The notes: generated by a model not told the origin, from the sequence alone. Shown: positions 17,190 through 25,492, counted from the stretch's first letter. The stretch is DNA of 64,000 bases from Catellatospora tritici (GCF_019083965.1 NZ_JAHRCY010000007.1:317180-381179); one strand, 5' to 3'. Program-made: numbers and translations.

Positions 17190-17305
17190 GGCGCCCGCCT
17201 TCGCGGGCGCGGGCTTCCGTCCCAGCAGCCGATGGCAGCCGCGCGTCGCTACATCGCTGCGCGATGCCACGCTCCTTTGCGGCAACCGTCGGCGGACGGA
17301 AGCCG
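17190..17305 (-). repeat. 116-bp palindromic repeat, copy B
   Basis: Inverted copy of 10888-11003 with 5 mismatches in 116 bp and the same length. It lies between the Lrp gene and the convergent TY-Chap gene. The hairpin GCGCCCGC/GCGGGCGC now lies at the left end. The last 15 bp plus flank (to about 17313) also match part of 47323-47364. Confidence 0.9.
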
Positions 17306-17319
17306 CGCGATGGCTGGGC

Positions 17320-18345
17320 CTACAAATACTGGCCGATGCGGGTTTCCTCGATCGGGGCGGGCTTGTCGCCCTCGCCGAAGAAGCGCTTGCCGCCGAACTC
17401 GCCGTGCAGGCGGTCGTCCAGCTCGTCGGCCAGGCCCGTCATGACCTGGATGGCCAGCGCCAGGTGGCTGGCCTGGAAGTCGCGGCCGAACACCGGGATC
17501 GACGCCCACACCGTGCCGGAGGTGCAGTAGAGGCGGCCGATCGGCATCCGGTTGGTCAGCTCGGACAACTTCACGAACAGCTTCTCGGTCGGCTCGATGT
17601 CGGTCAGCACCGGCGAGAACACGTCGATCAGCGGCGGGTTCTCCCGCACCCGTACGAACACCATCGCCGAACCGGCCCGGATGCCGATGTCACCGTCGCC
17701 GTCGACCTGCAGCTCGTCCGGATCGGATTTGAGCAGCGCGGCGACCACGATGCGCACCCGGTCGGCGAGGTCCAGCCCGCTGGCGTCGAGTGAGTCGATC
17801 GCGGGCAGGAAGCCGTCCATGGTGGACTCGTGCCGGGCGGTGCCCAGCGGGGCGACGGCGACCGGCTCCTCCTCGCGGTCATGTGCCTCGTACACGAGGA
17901 AGGCCGGGTGCGGGGCGCCGTAGACGTCGCGCAGCGTGCGCGTGATGATCGTGGCCAGCGCCTCGGGCTGCGCCGACAGGCCGAAGTTCTCCTTGGCCCC
18001 GGCGATGACACCGGGCGGCGACCAGCCGAGCGCGACCATGGCCGCGATCGCGGTGCGCTCCAGCCGGAAGCCTTCGGGCAGGTTCGCATTACTGACCGCG
18101 CGGGCCTGCAGGGCGCCGTCGTCCAGGCGCTCCACGCTCACGCCGTACACGGCGTTGCCGGTGCCCGAGGCCGTCGGGTCCAGGGCCAGCTCCAGCTCAC
18201 TGCCGGGCGGCAGATCAGGCAGGGCGGTCGCCAGGGCGCGGGCGAACTCGCGCCACGCCTCGGTGACCTTCTCGTGCAGGTCGGCCGTGGTGGGCTCGTC
18301 CAGCAGCTCGGCCTCGGCCAGGCCGGGTTTCGACAGTTCCGTCAT
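17320..18345 (-). CDS. TY-Chap/YbjN-domain protein with C-terminal GQYL proteasome motif
   Basis: Soluble protein of 341 aa made of two alpha/beta modules related to YbjN and type III secretion chaperones (peptide-binding TY-Chap fold): one about 15-165, the second about 180-330, with SGLDLADRVRIVVAALL, MVFVRVRENPPLIDVFSPVL, KLSELTNRMPIGRLY and VFGRDFQASHL. The extreme C-terminus reads RIGQYL, the same tetrapeptide as the Bpa gene 2 kb away. In the family this fold binds peptides. The tail suggests, by inference, docking to the 20S proteasome. The ATG at 18345 is set by AGGAGG about 7 nt upstream; the longer frame adds 13 residues. Confidence 0.8.
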   Translation of the reverse strand: MTELSKPGLAEAELLDEPTTADLHEKVTEAWREFARALATALPDLPPGSELELALDPTASGTGNAVYGVSVERLDDGALQARAVSNANLPEGFRLERTAIAAMVALGWSPPGVIAGAKENFGLSAQPEALATIITRTLRDVYGAPHPAFLVYEAHDREEEPVAVAPLGTARHESTMDGFLPAIDSLDASGLDLADRVRIVVAALLKSDPDELQVDGDGDIGIRAGSAMVFVRVRENPPLIDVFSPVLTDIEPTEKLFVKLSELTNRMPIGRLYCTSGTVWASIPVFGRDFQASHLALAIQVMTGLADELDDRLHGEFGGKRFFGEGDKPAPIEETRIGQYL

Positions 18346-18467
18346 CGTTCGCCTCCTCCAGGGGCGTGGCCCCCGTGCAGGCAAGCCACCGCTGCCGCGG
18401 CATACGTCGGGGAAGCCCCGGTTCCTCCGTCACGCAGACATTACCGACCGGAGCCGTATTCGCGTAG

Positions 18468-18710
18468 TCAGGGATTGGACTGTCCGAGCCGTTGCGCGAG
18501 CGCGATCAGGCGTGCCGCGAGCTCGTCCGGATCGCCGCCCCGACCTACCGCCAAGCCCAGCAGATAGGCGCTGACCGGCGCACCCGGACGCACCGCGTTG
18601 TGGGCCACCTCACGGGCCAGGTCCAGCACCAGGCCGGTGTCGACGGCGTCGGCGGGCAGGCCCAGTTCGGCGCAGGCCGCCGCGGTGAACTCAGGCAGGT
18701 CCACGGCCAT
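18468..18710 (-). CDS. DUF6457 domain protein
   Basis: Small protein of 80 aa (AVDLPEFTAAACAELGL, then VLDLAREVAHNAVRPGAPVSAYLLGLAVG). It matches the DUF6457 pattern that in actinobacteria is found next to or fused with MobA-like transferases. It overlaps the mobA gene by 20 nt, so translation is coupled. A role with molybdenum cofactor nucleotide attachment is likely from context only; no catalytic motif is seen. Confidence 0.8.
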   Translation of the reverse strand: MAVDLPEFTAAACAELGLPADAVDTGLVLDLAREVAHNAVRPGAPVSAYLLGLAVGRGGDPDELAARLIALAQRLGQSNP

Positions 18711-19293
18711 CGGGCGCCTCCGCTTCGCTCAGATCGTTCGCCGCGCGCAGGTCGGGCACGGTGTCGCAGTCATACCACGGCGGGGGGCCAGTGCCAGGCC
18801 AGGCGGCGAGGTGGGGGGCGATTTCGCGCAGCAGGCCGCGCAGGGACGCCCCGGCGGGCTCATCGGGTAAGGCCGCGCGCAGCGCCTCGACTCGCCACAG
18901 CGCCGGCATGTACTGCGTCCGGCCCTGCTCGTCGGCGTACATGACCACGGGCGCGTCGACCGACAGCAGTTCCGCGATCCCGTCCGCGGTCAGGAACGGC
19001 AGGTCGGCGCCGACCACGGCCACCCGGCCGGTGGGTGGGCACAGGGCCAGCCCGGCCGCGATCGCGGCGACCGGCCCGCCGCCGGGCGGCTGCTCGCGGG
19101 TGCGCAGGACACCGGGCGGCAGCAGCGGGTCCAGCTCGGGCGGGCCGACGACCACGATCGGGTCGGCCCCGCGCAGCGCGGCGAGCACCCGCGTCAGCAA
19201 CGGCACACCGCCGACGGGCAACAGCGGTTTGGGCGCCCCGCCCATCCGGCGGGCCGCGCCTCCGGCCAGCACCAACGCCGCGTACGGCAGCAA
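18691..19293 (-). CDS. mobA: molybdenum cofactor guanylyltransferase (MobA-like)
   Basis: Nucleotidyltransferase of 200 aa that attaches GMP to molybdopterin. The signature loop LVLAGGAARRMGG-APKPLL holds the conserved Gly-rich, Arg and Lys residues; the metal-binding Asp is in GADLPFLT. The GPVAAIAAGL segment is also typical. The start is TTG 19293, with GGGAGGG about 7 nt upstream. A family member acting on another substrate cannot be excluded, but DUF6457 next door and moaA, moaD, moaE, moeA and moaCB elsewhere in the window favour Moco. Confidence 0.85.
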   Translation of the reverse strand: MLPYAALVLAGGAARRMGGAPKPLLPVGGVPLLTRVLAALRGADPIVVVGPPELDPLLPPGVLRTREQPPGGGPVAAIAAGLALCPPTGRVAVVGADLPFLTADGIAELLSVDAPVVMYADEQGRTQYMPALWRVEALRAALPDEPAGASLRGLLREIAPHLAAWPGTGPPPWYDCDTVPDLRAANDLSEAEAPDGRGPA

Positions 19294-19308
19294 GTCCGCA
19301 CCCTCCCG

Positions 19309-19339
19309 CCTGTGGACGACTCAGCGTGTCGTCCACAGG
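19309..19339. promoter_or_regulatory. perfect inverted repeat between mobA and DUF4192
   Basis: CCTGTGGACGA (19309-19319) and TCGTCCACAGG (19329-19339) are perfect 11-bp arms with a 9-nt spacer, in the divergent gap just upstream of the mobA ribosome site. Each arm holds TGTGGACGA, one base from the actinobacterial DnaA box TGTGGACAA. Confidence 0.6.
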
Positions 19340-19388
19340 TTAACGATCATCGCTGGCTCCCGCACGGCGACGCCACGACGCTGGCCGT

Positions 19389-20411
19389 ATGAGCGCCTCG
19401 ATGCCCACCTACACCTTCACCGACCGCGCCGACCTCATCGCGTACGTGCCATACATGCTGGGCTTCCATCCCGCCGACAGCGTCGTCGTGATCGGACTGC
19501 GCGGGCGGCGCATCAGCGTGGGCGCCCGCGCCGATGTGGCCACCCCGGCGGCGCAGACACTGCGGGACTTCGCCCGGCTGCTCACCCGCGCCGGGCGCCG
19601 GGGCGCCCCGGTCACCACCGCCATGCTCATCGGGTACGGCCCGCACGCCGAGGCCGCGACACGGACCCACGAGCTGGCGCAGGGCCTGGAACAGCGCGGA
19701 TATCACGTCGCCGAGTCACTGCACCGCGACGGCGACCGATATCACTGCCTGCGCTGCGCCGACTGCACCCCGCCCGAGGGCGAACTGTTCGACCTCAGCA
19801 CCACGGCGGCGGCCGCCGCGGCGACGTTCGAGGGCATGACCGTGCTGCCCGACCGCGAGTCCGTGCTACGGCTGGTGGAGCCGATCGGCAACCTGGCCGC
19901 GATCGCGATGACGCAGGCTGTGGACCGGGCCGAACTGCGGCTGCTGACGCTGTTGTCCACGGCCGACGATCAGCAAGAGGCACTGCGTACGGCCGGGACC
20001 GCCGCGATCGACCGGGCGATGGACGCGTTCGCGGCGGGCGGGCGACTCGACGACGACGAGGCGGCCTGGCTGAGCCTCGTGCTGCACCACCTGCCCTGCC
20101 GGGACCACGCCTGGTCGCGTACCGACGACGCGGACTGGCAGCTCGACTTCTGGCTCGACCTGACCCGCCGGTGCGAGCCGGGCCTGGTCGCCCCGATCGC
20201 CACGCTGCTCGGCTGGTGCGCCTGGCGCGGCGGCAACGGCGTGCTCGCCGGGGCGGCCCTGGAGCGCGCCCTGCGCGCCGATGCCGACTACAGCCTCGCC
20301 CACCTGCTGTCCGGCGCGCTCGCCCAGGGCCTGCCCCCGCACACGATCAGCCCCTGGCCCGCCGACCCGACCACCCCACCCCTACCCCACCGCCACCGCA
20401 CCCGCAGGTAA
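19389..20411 (+). CDS. DUF4192 domain protein
   Basis: Conserved actinobacterial protein of 340 aa, recognised from the opening TFTDRADLIAYVPYMLGFHPADSVV, diagnostic of DUF4192. Further on are CLRCADCTPPEG (a Cys pair, CxxC), FEGMTVLPDRESVL and a helical C-terminal half with WCAWRGGNGVLAGAALERAL. It is soluble and of unknown function. It is divergent from mobA. An ATG at 19401 is an alternative start. Confidence 0.85.
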   Translation: MSASMPTYTFTDRADLIAYVPYMLGFHPADSVVVIGLRGRRISVGARADVATPAAQTLRDFARLLTRAGRRGAPVTTAMLIGYGPHAEAATRTHELAQGLEQRGYHVAESLHRDGDRYHCLRCADCTPPEGELFDLSTTAAAAAATFEGMTVLPDRESVLRLVEPIGNLAAIAMTQAVDRAELRLLTLLSTADDQQEALRTAGTAAIDRAMDAFAAGGRLDDDEAAWLSLVLHHLPCRDHAWSRTDDADWQLDFWLDLTRRCEPGLVAPIATLLGWCAWRGGNGVLAGAALERALRADADYSLAHLLSGALAQGLPPHTISPWPADPTTPPLPHRHRTRR

Positions 20412-20458
20412 GGAAGGGCCCATTCTTATCGCATTCCGTGCGGAAGGGCCCCTTCTTA
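20412..20458. repeat. two direct copies of a 17-bp palindrome-bearing unit
   Basis: GGAAGGGCCCATTCTTA (20412-20428) and GGAAGGGCCCCTTCTTA (20442-20458) are spaced by 30 bp, directly after the DUF4192 stop. Each contains GAAGGG-CC-CTTC-type dyad symmetry; the second could form a short terminator-like hairpin ending TTCTTA. Confidence 0.6.
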
Positions 20459-20498
20459 ACGTGGCCACCCCAGCACCGCAGCGAGGCGGCTCGGGTCG

Positions 20499-20504
20499 GA
20501 CAAT
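20499..20504 (+). promoter_or_regulatory. -10-like box for kinase gene
   Basis: GACAAT ends 6 nt before the ATG at 20511, with no Shine-Dalgarno. The position fits a leaderless start. Confidence 0.4.
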
Positions 20505-20510
20505 CGGGGC

Positions 20511-21410
20511 ATGGATCTGGCCTACCTGCGGGCACACCCGCATCTGCTGCCGACGTTCCTGCACCACCAGCGCATCAGGGAGACGCCGGTGGACGGCGGC
20601 TCGATCTGCCACACCACCCGGTTGACGTTCGACGACGGCGAGTCCGTCTTCACCAAGTCGTGGCCCGAGGGCGACGGCAAGGCACCGGCGGGCTTTTTCG
20701 CCGCCGAGGCGAACGGGCTGCGGTGGCTGGCCGAGCCGGGCACGGTGCCGGTGCCGGAGGTGCTGGTGGAGACGCCGGAGCTGCTGGGCATGGCCTGGGT
20801 CGAGCACGGTTCGCCGACCGCGCTCGGCGCGGAGGAGTTCGGGCGCGGACTGGCCGGGCTGCACCGGGCCGGGGCACCGGCGTTCGGTGCCCCGTGGCCG
20901 GGCTTCCACGGGTCGGCGCCGATGGACAACACGCAGGTCGAGGGCGCCTGGCACGAATGGTACGGCGAGCGGCGGCTCGCGGCGTACCTGAAGCTGTCGG
21001 TGGACCGGGGCGCGCTGGAGCCCGCCGACACCGCCCGAGTGGAGCGGGTGCTCGCGGGCCTGGACCGGGTCGGCGGGGACGAGCCGCCCGCGCGCATCCA
21101 CGGTGACCTGTGGACCGGCAACCTGCTGTGGGACGTCGACGGCCGCTGCTGGCTGGTCGACCCGGCCGCGCACGGCGGCCACCGGGAGACCGACCTCGCC
21201 TACCTGGGCCTGTGGGGCGGGGCGCCGTACCTGGACCGCGTCCTCGCCGCGTACGCCGAGGCGTGGCCGTTGGCCGAGGGCTGGCGCGAGCGTGTCCCGC
21301 TGCACCAGCTCTCGATGTACCTGCTGCACACGGCCCTGTTCGGCGCCGCCTTCGCCCCCGGCGTACGGGAGACCACCACGGCCTGCCTGCGGTTGAGTTC
21401 GCAAGGTTGA
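20511..21410 (+). CDS. fructosamine kinase family protein
   Basis: Protein-kinase-like fold enzyme of 299 aa of the fructosamine/ketosamine-3-kinase family, which phosphorylates sugars on glycated amines so that they decompose (deglycation). Landmarks are FTKSWPEG with the ATP-binding Lys, AEANGLRWL, the catalytic loop HGDLWTGNLLWD and the metal-binding DPAAHGGHRETDLAYL. Family length is about 290 aa, so it is complete. It is cytoplasmic. A more general aminoglycoside-phosphotransferase-like role is possible but less likely. Confidence 0.9.
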   Translation: MDLAYLRAHPHLLPTFLHHQRIRETPVDGGSICHTTRLTFDDGESVFTKSWPEGDGKAPAGFFAAEANGLRWLAEPGTVPVPEVLVETPELLGMAWVEHGSPTALGAEEFGRGLAGLHRAGAPAFGAPWPGFHGSAPMDNTQVEGAWHEWYGERRLAAYLKLSVDRGALEPADTARVERVLAGLDRVGGDEPPARIHGDLWTGNLLWDVDGRCWLVDPAAHGGHRETDLAYLGLWGGAPYLDRVLAAYAEAWPLAEGWRERVPLHQLSMYLLHTALFGAAFAPGVRETTTACLRLSSQG

Positions 21411-21420
21411 CCGCTGTCCC

Positions 21421-21457
21421 CGGTCCGAACCTGCGGTCAGCCGACAGGTTCGGACCG
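21421..21457. terminator. bidirectional stem-loop between convergent genes
   Basis: CGGTCCGAACCTG (21421-21433) pairs perfectly over 13 bp with CAGGTTCGGACCG (21445-21457) across an 11-nt loop. It sits between the convergent kinase and pnkp genes. Confidence 0.75.
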
Positions 21458-21513
21458 GAGACGGCGATCTTGCCGCCCCGGCCCGCGGGACGGGCGACGG
21501 GCGGCGGCACCGG

Positions 21514-24033
21514 CTACAGGCGCGGGTCCACCGGCTCGGACTCGCTGGCGAGGATGGCGAAGACCAGCTCGTGCACGCGCCAGAGTGCACCGCCGTCGGC
21601 CGCCTCCCGCAGCGCGGCCAGGCCGAGGCCGTGCTCGCGCAGCGCCAGTGACCGCTTGCGGCCCAGGCGCCGGTCCCGCAGCCCGGCCAGCTGCCCCGGC
21701 TCGGTGTACGACGGCCCGTAGATGATCCGCAGATACTCCCGACCACGACACTTGACGCCCGGCTGCACCAGCCGACCCTTGCCGTCGCGCACCTCCAGCC
21801 CGGCGTACGGCTTCACCACCATGCCCTCGCCGCCCGCCTCGGTCAGCTCCAGCCACCAGGCGGTGGCCCGCTCGGCGGCGTCCGGTTCGGACAGGTCGAG
21901 CACCAGCCGCCGGGTCGGGGTGAACCCGGCCGGGTCGGCGGCGACGAGCCGGTCGGCGATGCCCAGGTGCCAGCCGTGGTCGGCGTCGGTGAAACCGCGG
22001 CCCTGCGCCGCCAGCACCGCAAAGGGCGCCAACGTCACCGCGTCCAGGCCTTCGGCGGGCGCGTACCGGCGGTAGGCGTCGGTGAAGGCGCGCACGTCGC
22101 GCAGCCCGCCGTCGAGACGCTCGCGCAGCGCGGCCACGTCCAGCCCGCGCCCGGCGGCCGCGGTGAGCACGTCGAGCGCGGCGGGCAGCACGGTGCGACC
22201 GGCGGTGCCGACGGCGGCGTACTGCTCGATCAGCGTGCGGGCCTTGGCCGACCAGGGCAGCAGTTCACAGTCGAGCAGCAGCCAGTCGGTGTCCAGCTCC
22301 TCCCACAGCCCGGCCGCGGTGACCGCGGCGCGGACCCGGGCCAGCAGCTGCTCGGTGCGCTCGGGTGCGAAGAACAGCCGCCCGGTCCGCGTGTAGATCA
22401 CGCCGGTGCTGCCGTCGTCGACGAACCGCTTGGCCGCGGTGGCGGCGTCGCGGCAGACCAGCACCACCGCGCGCGAGCCCATGTGCTTCTCCTCGCACAC
22501 CACCCGGTCGACCCCGACCGCGCGCAGGTCGGCCAGGGCCTCGACCGGGTGCTCCAGGTAGCCGTCCTGCGCCGAGGTGGAGGCGGGTGCCATCGTCGGC
22601 GGCAGCCACAGCAGCCAGCGCGGGTCGACCGCGAACCGGCTCATCACCTCCAGCGCGGCGGCCGAGTGCTCGGCGGGCACGGTGACCGTGCCGTACGGCG
22701 TCTGCACGTGCCGCCGCCCGGTGACCTCGGACAGCCGCAACTGACCGGCGGCCCGGTCGGTGGCGGGGGCCGGGTTCAGCGGCCGGGCGGGCGCGTAGTG
22801 CTCGGCTTCGGCCTCGACCGCGATCAGCTCCCGCTCGGGGTAGCGCAGGGCGGTGAGGCGGCCGCCGAAGACGGCGCCGGTGTCGAGGCAGATGGTGTTG
22901 TTGACCCATTCCGGGGTGACGGTCGGGGTGTGGCCGTAGACGACCATGGCGCGACCCCGGTACTCCTGCGCCCACGGGTAGCGCACGGGCAGGCCGTACT
23001 CGTCGGTCTCGCCGGTGGTGTCGCCGTACATGGCGAAGGCGCGGACCCGGCCGGAGGCCCGGCCGTGGTACTCCTCCTTGAGCCCGGCGTGCGCCACGAC
23101 CAGCTTGCCGCCGTCGAGCACGTAGTGGCTGACCAGGCCGTCGAGGAAGCGGTCCAGCCCGTCGACCGGGTCGGCGGCCAGCTGTGCGACCGACTCGGGC
23201 AGCCCGTGCGTCAGCTGCACCTTCCGGCCGCGCAGATGGCGCAGCAGCTTGTTCTCGTGGTTGCCCGACACGCACAGTGCCCGGCCACCCGCGATCATGT
23301 TCATGGCCAGGCGCAGCACACCGGGCGTGTCCGGGCCGCGGTCCACCAGGTCGCCGACGAACACGGCGGTACGCCCCTGCGGGTGGCTCGCGTCCACGGC
23401 CTTGCCGCTGCCGTCGCGGACCAGCTCCCAGCCCAGCGTGAGCAGCAGCGACTCCAGCTCGGCACGGCAGCCGTGCACGTCACCGACGATGTCGAACGGC
23501 CCGGTCAGGTCGGTGCGGTCGTTGAACAGCCGCTCGTAGCGCAGCTCGACGGCCTCAGGGTCGGTGACGACGTGCACCTTGCGGAAACCCTCACGGGCCA
23601 GGTGCCGCAGCGACCGCTGCAGGTCGCGGTGCTGGCGGCGCAGCACCTCCCGGCCGAACGTCCGGTCCGGCCGCGCCTGCGTCCGCTCCCAGCAGACCGA
23701 CTCCGGGGTGTCCAGCACGATCGCGACGGGCAGCACGTCGTGCTCGCGCGCGGTCGCCACCAGCGCGGCACGGGCGTGCGACTGCACGTTGGTGGCGTCG
23801 ACGACGGTCAACCGCCCGGCGCGCAGCCGCTTGGCCGCCACGTAGTGCAGCACGTCGAAGGCGTCGGCGGTGGCGGACTGGTCGTTCTCGTCGTCGCGGA
23901 CCATGGCCCGGAAGGTGTCGCTGGACAGCACCTGCGAGGGCGTGAAATGCCGCCGGGCGAAGGTGGACTTGCCGGAGCCGGAGATGCCGACCAGGGCCAC
24001 CAGGGCCAGCTCGGGGATGTCGAGGGTCGTCAT
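21514..24033 (-). CDS. pnkp: polynucleotide kinase-phosphatase-ligase (Pnkp), RNA repair
   Basis: Trifunctional RNA end-healing and sealing enzyme of 839 aa. A 5'-OH kinase (about 1-170) has the P-loop GISGSGKST (16-24) and DATNVQ. A calcineurin-like 2',3'-phosphatase (about 175-430) has GDVHGC near 182, GDLVDRGPDTP and GNHENK. A ligase/adenylyltransferase module (about 470-839) has the nucleotidyl Lys in EEKHMGSR near 515. Known Pnkp needs Hen1 to activate sealing, and hen1 is directly upstream with a 4-nt ATGA overlap. The full-length architecture matches characterised bacterial Pnkp. Confidence 0.96.
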   Translation of the reverse strand: MTTLDIPELALVALVGISGSGKSTFARRHFTPSQVLSSDTFRAMVRDDENDQSATADAFDVLHYVAAKRLRAGRLTVVDATNVQSHARAALVATAREHDVLPVAIVLDTPESVCWERTQARPDRTFGREVLRRQHRDLQRSLRHLAREGFRKVHVVTDPEAVELRYERLFNDRTDLTGPFDIVGDVHGCRAELESLLLTLGWELVRDGSGKAVDASHPQGRTAVFVGDLVDRGPDTPGVLRLAMNMIAGGRALCVSGNHENKLLRHLRGRKVQLTHGLPESVAQLAADPVDGLDRFLDGLVSHYVLDGGKLVVAHAGLKEEYHGRASGRVRAFAMYGDTTGETDEYGLPVRYPWAQEYRGRAMVVYGHTPTVTPEWVNNTICLDTGAVFGGRLTALRYPERELIAVEAEAEHYAPARPLNPAPATDRAAGQLRLSEVTGRRHVQTPYGTVTVPAEHSAAALEVMSRFAVDPRWLLWLPPTMAPASTSAQDGYLEHPVEALADLRAVGVDRVVCEEKHMGSRAVVLVCRDAATAAKRFVDDGSTGVIYTRTGRLFFAPERTEQLLARVRAAVTAAGLWEELDTDWLLLDCELLPWSAKARTLIEQYAAVGTAGRTVLPAALDVLTAAAGRGLDVAALRERLDGGLRDVRAFTDAYRRYAPAEGLDAVTLAPFAVLAAQGRGFTDADHGWHLGIADRLVAADPAGFTPTRRLVLDLSEPDAAERATAWWLELTEAGGEGMVVKPYAGLEVRDGKGRLVQPGVKCRGREYLRIIYGPSYTEPGQLAGLRDRRLGRKRSLALREHGLGLAALREAADGGALWRVHELVFAILASESEPVDPRL

Positions 24034-25427
24034 GCCGCCACCTCCGTCGCGGTCGTGGTCCTGGTGAACAGGGCGAGCTGGGTGGGCGTCCCCACCTCGG
24101 GGTCAGGGTCGCCGACGCCGCGTACGGCCACGGTGTAGCCGTACTCGGCGGCGACGGTGTCGCACCACTGGGCGAACTCCGCCCGGGTCCACTCGAACCG
24201 GTGGTCGTCGTGCCGGTGCTCGCCCTCGGGCAGGTTCTCGTAGCGGACGTTGTACTCGACGTTGGGAGTGGTCACGATGACCGCGCCCGGTCGGGCGTCG
24301 CCGAAGACCGCCGCGCACAGGGCGGGCAGCCGGGGCAGGTCCAGGTGCTCGATGACCTCCATCAGCACGGCGGCGTCGTACCCGCGCAGCCGCTCGTCGA
24401 CGTAGGTGAGCGCGGACTGGACCAGCTTGATCCGGGCGCGCTGCCGGTCGGGCAGCCGGTGCAGGCGCAGCCGCCGCTCGGCGATCTCCAACGTCCGGGG
24501 CGACACGTCCGCGCCGAGGATCTCGGTGTAGCGGCGGTCCTTCATCAGGTCGCCGAGCAGCGCCCCGCCGCCGCAGCCCAGGTCGAGGACTCGGGACGCG
24601 CCGGTCTCGGCCAGCGCGGCGAGCACCGCCGTCCGGCGTACCAGATTCAGGGGTTTGGGCTTCTCGGCGGTGTGCTCGGCGACGGAGTCGTCGGGTGCCG
24701 TCTCGGCCAGCGGTGCCAACTGCTCATCGGCGCGTTCGGCCAGCGCGCGGCTGTGCGCCAGGTAGCGCCGGATGATCAGCGGCCGCTCCGGGTGCCCGGC
24801 CAGCCAGCCCTCGCCCGCGCGCAGCAGCTTCTCGATCTCGTCGGGCGCGACCCAGTAGTGCTTCGCGTCGTCGAGCACGGGCAGCAGGACGTAGAGGTGG
24901 TTGAGCGCGTCGGCCAGGCGCACCTCGCCGGAGATGGTCAGGTCCAGGTAGCGGCTGTCGCCCCATTCGGGCCGGGCCTCGTCGAGTGGCAGCACGCTGC
25001 CGGTCACGGTCCAGCCCAGCGGGGTGAACAGCCGCTCAGCCAGCGCGAGGCCGCCCTTGGCGCGCAGCACCGGCACCCGGATCTCCAGCGGGATCGCGGT
25101 GGCGGCCAGCTCCGGCCGGTCCTTGGACACGCCCCGGGCCGCGGTGCGGAACACCCGGTTCAGCGCGGCGGCGAGCAGGCTCGACGCGGCGTACGGGCGG
25201 TCGTTGACGTACTGGTTGAGCTGCCCGTCCGCCTTGCCGTCGACCAGCCGCCGCGGGTCGACCTCCAGCAGCAGCGCCATGGTGCAGCGCTGCTCGTCGG
25301 CCCGCGGGTAGAGCACGGTCGCGGTGCCCGTGCTCAGGTCGAAGGTGTGCACCCGCTCCGGGTGCTTGACCAGCAGATAGCCAAGATCTGTCGCCGGGCT
25401 GTGGGTGGTGGAGACGGTCAGCAGCAC
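24030..25427 (-). CDS. hen1: 3'-terminal RNA ribose 2'-O-methyltransferase Hen1
   Basis: Protein of 465 aa. The N-terminal half (about 1-240; LLVKHPERVHTFDLS, ATVLYPRADEQRCTMALLLEVDP) is the bacterial Hen1 ligase-activating domain. The C-terminal half is an SAM methyltransferase with LDLGCGGG near 280, the metal-binding EVIEHLD near 357, TPNVEYN and HDHRFEWTRAEF. It methylates the 3'-terminal ribose at a broken RNA end before Pnkp seals, so the repaired site resists recutting. GTG 25427 is chosen because family members start close to LLTVSTTH; upstream residues overlap the moaA promoter. Confidence 0.94.
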   Translation of the reverse strand: MLLTVSTTHSPATDLGYLLVKHPERVHTFDLSTGTATVLYPRADEQRCTMALLLEVDPRRLVDGKADGQLNQYVNDRPYAASSLLAAALNRVFRTAARGVSKDRPELAATAIPLEIRVPVLRAKGGLALAERLFTPLGWTVTGSVLPLDEARPEWGDSRYLDLTISGEVRLADALNHLYVLLPVLDDAKHYWVAPDEIEKLLRAGEGWLAGHPERPLIIRRYLAHSRALAERADEQLAPLAETAPDDSVAEHTAEKPKPLNLVRRTAVLAALAETGASRVLDLGCGGGALLGDLMKDRRYTEILGADVSPRTLEIAERRLRLHRLPDRQRARIKLVQSALTYVDERLRGYDAAVLMEVIEHLDLPRLPALCAAVFGDARPGAVIVTTPNVEYNVRYENLPEGEHRHDDHRFEWTRAEFAQWCDTVAAEYGYTVAVRGVGDPDPEVGTPTQLALFTRTTTATEVAA

Positions 25428-25480
25428 GACGAGGCATCTTGCCAGGTAGACCGGCGCGCACGCATTCCGGTTAAGCGCGC

Positions 25481-25486
25481 TACCGT
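25481..25486 (+). promoter_or_regulatory. -10 box for leaderless moaA mRNA
   Basis: TACCGT ends 6 nt before the GTG at 25493, in the 65-bp divergent gap with hen1. There is no Shine-Dalgarno. Confidence 0.55.
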
Positions 25487-25492
25487 CGTGAA

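Noticed and set aside
18761..21106. 781-codon plus-strand frame across mobA to the kinase gene
   Set aside because: Crosses three real genes and repeats in a different frame, with Arg/Pro/Gly-rich translation only.
21967..24138. 723-codon plus-strand frame opposite pnkp
   Set aside because: Antisense shadow of a gene with unambiguous catalytic motifs; composition is low-complexity Arg/Gln/Gly.
25428..25492. Moco riboswitch upstream of moaA
   Set aside because: The gap is only 65 bp and holds a leaderless-type promoter; there is no room for the aptamer.
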